7,638 nt of DNA, taken from assembly GCA_012797095.1 (NCBI GenBank), contig JAAZPS010000132.1, positions 1 through 7,638 on the forward strand. Reading direction: 5' to 3'. Both the position numbers and the translations under genes were made by a program. Under the pieces are notes generated by a model. The model saw nothing but the letters and a program-made list of their open reading frames with translations, did no database searches and was not told the origin of the DNA. Position 1 is the stretch's first letter, and each line of letters begins with the position of its first letter. The DNA is from Bacillota bacterium (GTDB taxonomy: Bacteria > Bacillota > Dethiobacteria > DTU022). Shown here piece by piece: positions 5,569 to 7,638 of this stretch.

Positions 5569-5585
5569 GGTCAGAATAGGTCAGA
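5569..5585 (+). promoter_or_regulatory. CtsR operator (tandem heptads)
   Basis: Two identical heptads GGTCAGA (5569-5575 and 5579-5585), separated by 3 nt, match the CtsR box RGTCAAA-N3-RGTCAAA with one change per heptad. The site covers the expected transcription start, so bound CtsR would block the promoter: autoregulation, as known in Firmicutes. A degenerate third copy (GGTTCCC) begins at 5588. Confidence 0.82.
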
Positions 5586-5635
5586 CAGGTTCCCCAAAGG
5601 GATCCTCTCCGGCGGACAGGGGTTGGTGGTGCTGC

Positions 5636-5643
5636 AAAGGAGG
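5636..5643 (+). promoter_or_regulatory. Ribosome binding site that fixes the ctsR start
   Basis: AAAGGAGG is a full-strength anti-16S match, 7 nt before the ATG at 5651. It excludes the upstream in-frame ATG at 5546, whose extension would translate the promoter and the CtsR operator. Confidence 0.85.
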
Positions 5644-5650
5644 CGGCTGG

Positions 5651-6121
5651 ATGGCTTCACTGACTGATCATATTGAAGATTACTTGAAGAGGATGCTGGC
5701 GATCAGCACGCGAAACTTTGTCGAGATTCAGCGTGTCGAGCTGGCCCGTAAATTCGCTTGTGTCCCTTCCCAGGTTAACTATGTTCTCAACAGCCGTTTT
5801 TCACCGGCGCGCGGTTATCTGGTGGAGAGCAGGCGCGGTGGCGGCGGCTATATCCGGATCTACCGGATCATCAATCCCCGCAGCCGCAGCTGGACCGAGA
5901 TATTTGATCGGATGGAGGAGATTCCCTTTGACCCGGTTTGGGCCCGGCAGTTTTTGAAACGGATCTACGAGGAGAAAGCGCTCTCCCTGCGGGAGACGCA
6001 GATGGTGCAGGCCCTGCTCCGGGATGAGCATTACCGCGGGCTCAGCGGGGAGGAGAGAAGGCGCTTGCAGAAGGAGCTGTTCAAGGCTTCCCTGGAGGCT
6101 ATTTTGAAGAGCAGTTACTGA
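5651..6121 (+). CDS. ctsR: CtsR, class III heat-shock repressor
   Basis: CtsR is a dimeric DNA-binding repressor of clp and other heat-shock genes in Firmicutes. It senses heat directly and is inactivated through McsB. The 156 residues equal the usual length of about 153. The N-terminal helix-turn-helix is RVELARKFACVPSQVNYVL (28-46), followed by the winged segment GYLVES and then R61-R62-G63-G64-G65-G66-YIRI. This is the glycine-rich wing that works as the heat sensor in B. subtilis, and Arg62 is the known McsB phosphorylation site there. The C-terminal half (about 80-156) is the helical dimerisation/McsB-binding domain. The gene is first in ctsR-mcsA-mcsB, and mcsA begins 13 nt after its stop. 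A CtsR box sits on its own promoter, so it should repress itself. Nothing is broken or odd. Confidence 0.97.
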   Translation: MASLTDHIEDYLKRMLAISTRNFVEIQRVELARKFACVPSQVNYVLNSRFSPARGYLVESRRGGGGYIRIYRIINPRSRSWTEIFDRMEEIPFDPVWARQFLKRIYEEKALSLRETQMVQALLRDEHYRGLSGEERRRLQKELFKASLEAILKSSY

Positions 6122-6126
6122 GGGGG
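6120..6126 (+). promoter_or_regulatory. Ribosome binding site that decides the mcsA start
   Basis: GAGGGGG overlaps the ctsR stop codon. It is 2 nt from the ATG at 6129, which is too close, and 8 nt from the ATG at 6135, which is ideal. Confidence 0.65.
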
Positions 6127-6134
6127 CGATGAGG

Positions 6135-6659
6135 ATGTTATGTCAGGAATGTCAGCAGGAGACAGCGACAATCCATATCACTAAAATAATCAACGGCCGT
6201 AAAACCGAGCTGCACCTGTGCCGGCGCTGCGCCCGGGCACACGATGAGTTGGATTTTACCTTTGAACCGCAGTTCTCCCTGCATAATTTACTGGGCAGTC
6301 TGCTCGGGGAGAGCATGCGCGGTTCCCGGGAGGCCCTCGGCACGGCCAAAGTGCAGTGCCCTTCCTGCGGGCTGACCTTTGCCCAGTTCAGCCAGATCGG
6401 CAGACTGGGCTGCAGCGACTGTTTCACGGCTTTCGAGGAACAGCTGACCCCGTTGCTGCGCCGGATTCACGGCAGCAGCCGCCATACCGGCAAGGTGCCC
6501 CGCCGCAGCGAGGGTGCAGTTCGCTCTGCCCGGGAGCTGGAAAGGTTGCGGGAGGAACTTCGGCTGAAGGTCCAAAAAGAACAGTTCGAGGAGGCTGCCG
6601 GGCTGCGCGATCGGATCAAAGCCCTGGAAAAGGAGATGGAGGGGGAGGAACAGCAGTGA
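6135..6659 (+). CDS. mcsA: McsA, zinc-binding activator of the McsB arginine kinase
   Basis: McsA binds McsB and activates its protein-arginine kinase activity during heat and oxidative stress; it acts in the cytosol. The 174 residues match the family. Two zinc-finger-like groups are visible: C3-x2-C6 with C29-x2-C32, and C75-x2-C78 with C93-x2-C96. All eight cysteines are present. The C-terminus (about 133-168, ELERLREELRLKVQKEQFEE onward to AAGLRDRIKALEKE) is a UVR-type coiled-coil motif, as in UvrB and ClpC. The start was taken as the ATG at 6135 because the protein then begins MLCQEC, like the family's MICQEC, and the ribosome binding site is well placed; an ATG at 6129 would add two residues. 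The stop overlaps the mcsB GTG by 3 nt (GTGA), and GGGGGAGG before it serves mcsB. Confidence 0.95.
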   Translation: MLCQECQQETATIHITKIINGRKTELHLCRRCARAHDELDFTFEPQFSLHNLLGSLLGESMRGSREALGTAKVQCPSCGLTFAQFSQIGRLGCSDCFTAFEEQLTPLLRRIHGSSRHTGKVPRRSEGAVRSARELERLREELRLKVQKEQFEEAAGLRDRIKALEKEMEGEEQQ

Positions 6660-7638
6660 AGTCAAAAAAGATCATCTCCAGCAGATGGATGGATGGGGGC
6701 GGTCCCGAAGCGGAAACGGTGATCAGCTCCCGGGTGCGGATTGCCCGCAATATCCGGGGTGTTCCCTTTCCCTACCTCGCTACCGATGCCCAGACCAGCC
6801 GTGTTCAGGAGCTGGTAGCCCGGGCGGCTGCTGCTCAGGAGGAGCCTTTCCGTCAGTTTACGTTCATCCCGGTGGAGAATTTAACCGCCCTGGAGAGAGA
6901 GCTGCTCGTGGAAAAGCATCTGGCCAGCCCTTTTCTGGCCCGTGAATCGCAGCACGGCGCTCTTTTGATGCGCGGCGATGAGGCGGTCAGCATCATGATC
7001 AATGAAGAGGATCATCTCCGGATCCAGGTGATCCTGCCGGGGCTGCAGCTTGAGGAGGCGCTCCAGGAAGCCGATCGCTACGACGACTGCCTTGAAGGGG
7101 AGCTCAATTATGCCTTCGATGAGGGCTGCGGTTACCTGACCGCCTGCCCGACCAATGTGGGAACGGGGCTGCGCGCTTCGGTGATGCTGCACCTGCCGGC
7201 GCTGATCATGACCGGGCAGGCCGGCCGGCTCCTGGGGGCTCTTTCCCAGGTCGGACTGGCCGTGCGCGGTCTCTACGGTGAAGGGACCGAGATCATCGGC
7301 AACCTGGTTCAGATATCGAACCAGGTGACGCTGGGGCAGACTGAAAAGGAGATCATCCGCAACCTAGGCGGGGTTACCCGGCAGGTGATCGAGCAGGAGC
7401 AGGCTTCACGTCAGGTGATGCTCAATGAAAACAGGGCCCGGCTGGCCGATCGTTCCTGGCGGGCTCTGGGGCAGCTGAAATTTGCCCAGATCATGAGTTC
7501 GCAGGAGGCGATGCAGCTTCTCTCGGATGTGCGTCTGGGCCATGATCTGGGGATGATCAAGGGGGTTGACCGGAGGCTGGTCAACGAGATGTTGGTGGCA
7601 ATCCGTCCGGCCTGCCTTCAGATCGCCGCTGGCAGGGA
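6656..7638 (+). CDS. mcsB: McsB, protein-arginine kinase, 3'-truncated
   Basis: McsB phosphorylates arginine residues of CtsR and of damaged proteins; phospho-arginine targets them to the ClpCP protease. The fold is that of phosphagen (creatine/arginine) kinases. The 327 visible residues run to the window edge; the family is about 350-360. Visible signatures are ISSRVRIARN (23-32, nucleotide binding), EKHLASPFLA (86-95), SIMINEEDHLRIQ (112-124, with the acidic pair E117-E118), ACPTNVGTGLRASVM (163-177, with C164 at the phosphagen-kinase cysteine) and LSDVRLGHDLGM (289-300). The RDxxRA motif that reads phospho-arginine should lie just past the edge. Start: the GTG at 6656 overlaps the mcsA stop as GTGA, with GGGGGAGG (6641-6648) 7 nt before it, which implies coupled translation. 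The usual next gene, clpC, is outside the window. Confidence 0.96.
   Translation, partial: MKSKKIISSRWMDGGGPEAETVISSRVRIARNIRGVPFPYLATDAQTSRVQELVARAAAAQEEPFRQFTFIPVENLTALERELLVEKHLASPFLARESQHGALLMRGDEAVSIMINEEDHLRIQVILPGLQLEEALQEADRYDDCLEGELNYAFDEGCGYLTACPTNVGTGLRASVMLHLPALIMTGQAGRLLGALSQVGLAVRGLYGEGTEIIGNLVQISNQVTLGQTEKEIIRNLGGVTRQVIEQEQASRQVMLNENRARLADRSWRALGQLKFAQIMSSQEAMQLLSDVRLGHDLGMIKGVDRRLVNEMLVAIRPACLQIAAGR

Noticed and set aside
5546..5650. N-terminal extension of CtsR from an ATG at 5546
   Set aside because: It spans the -10 box and the CtsR operator. A perfect ribosome binding site at 5636-5643 points to the ATG at 5651, which gives the usual length and places Arg62 as in B. subtilis.
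6685..6945. Short + strand open frame inside the start of mcsB
   Set aside because: It is in a different frame from mcsB, whose reading from the GTG at 6656 matches the kinase family without interruption.

Overview
The window is a GC-rich piece of a bacterial chromosome. It most likely comes from a spore-forming Firmicute of the clostridial branch. The main clue is the gene order ctsR-mcsA-mcsB, which is the start of the class III heat-shock (clpC) operon and is specific to Firmicutes. GTG and TTG starts are common, Shine-Dalgarno (SD) sequences are strong, and every convincing gene lies on the + strand. I cannot name the genus from sequence alone.

Layout: (1) 1-579, the 3' two thirds of nadC (NAD synthesis), cut by the left edge. 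(2) 724-1668, a thioredoxin-reductase-like flavoprotein with an altered NADPH-binding loop. (3) 1734-4396, a compact non-homologous end-joining (NHEJ) set: ku, an ATP-dependent ligase equivalent to the LigD ligase domain, and a primase-type polymerase equivalent to the LigD polymerase domain. The last two are separate, tightly coupled genes in the order (ligase then polymerase) seen in the fused Bacillus LigD. No nuclease domain is present. (4) 4655-5395, an MgtC/SapB-family membrane protein behind its own promoter-like region. (5) 5651-7638, ctsR, mcsA and mcsB, with mcsB cut by the right edge and clpC expected just beyond it.

How the genes work together: Ku would hold broken DNA ends, the polymerase would fill gaps and the ligase would seal them. 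CtsR is the repressor of the heat-shock operon. McsB, activated by the zinc protein McsA, is a protein-arginine kinase that inactivates CtsR and marks proteins for ClpCP. The ctsR promoter region is rich: a sigma-A-type promoter, a CtsR operator made of two perfect heptads at the start site, and an upstream match to a sigma-B-type promoter. That two-promoter layout resembles the one known in Bacillus subtilis.

The points most worth a second look are a perfect 10-bp inverted repeat that would bury the ribosome binding site of ku, the split LigD with a divergent ligase C-terminus, the serine in the NADPH loop of the reductase, and the sigma-B-like element upstream of ctsR. I saw no tRNA, rRNA, CRISPR array or mobile element. 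None of these parts is clearly a wholly new system.
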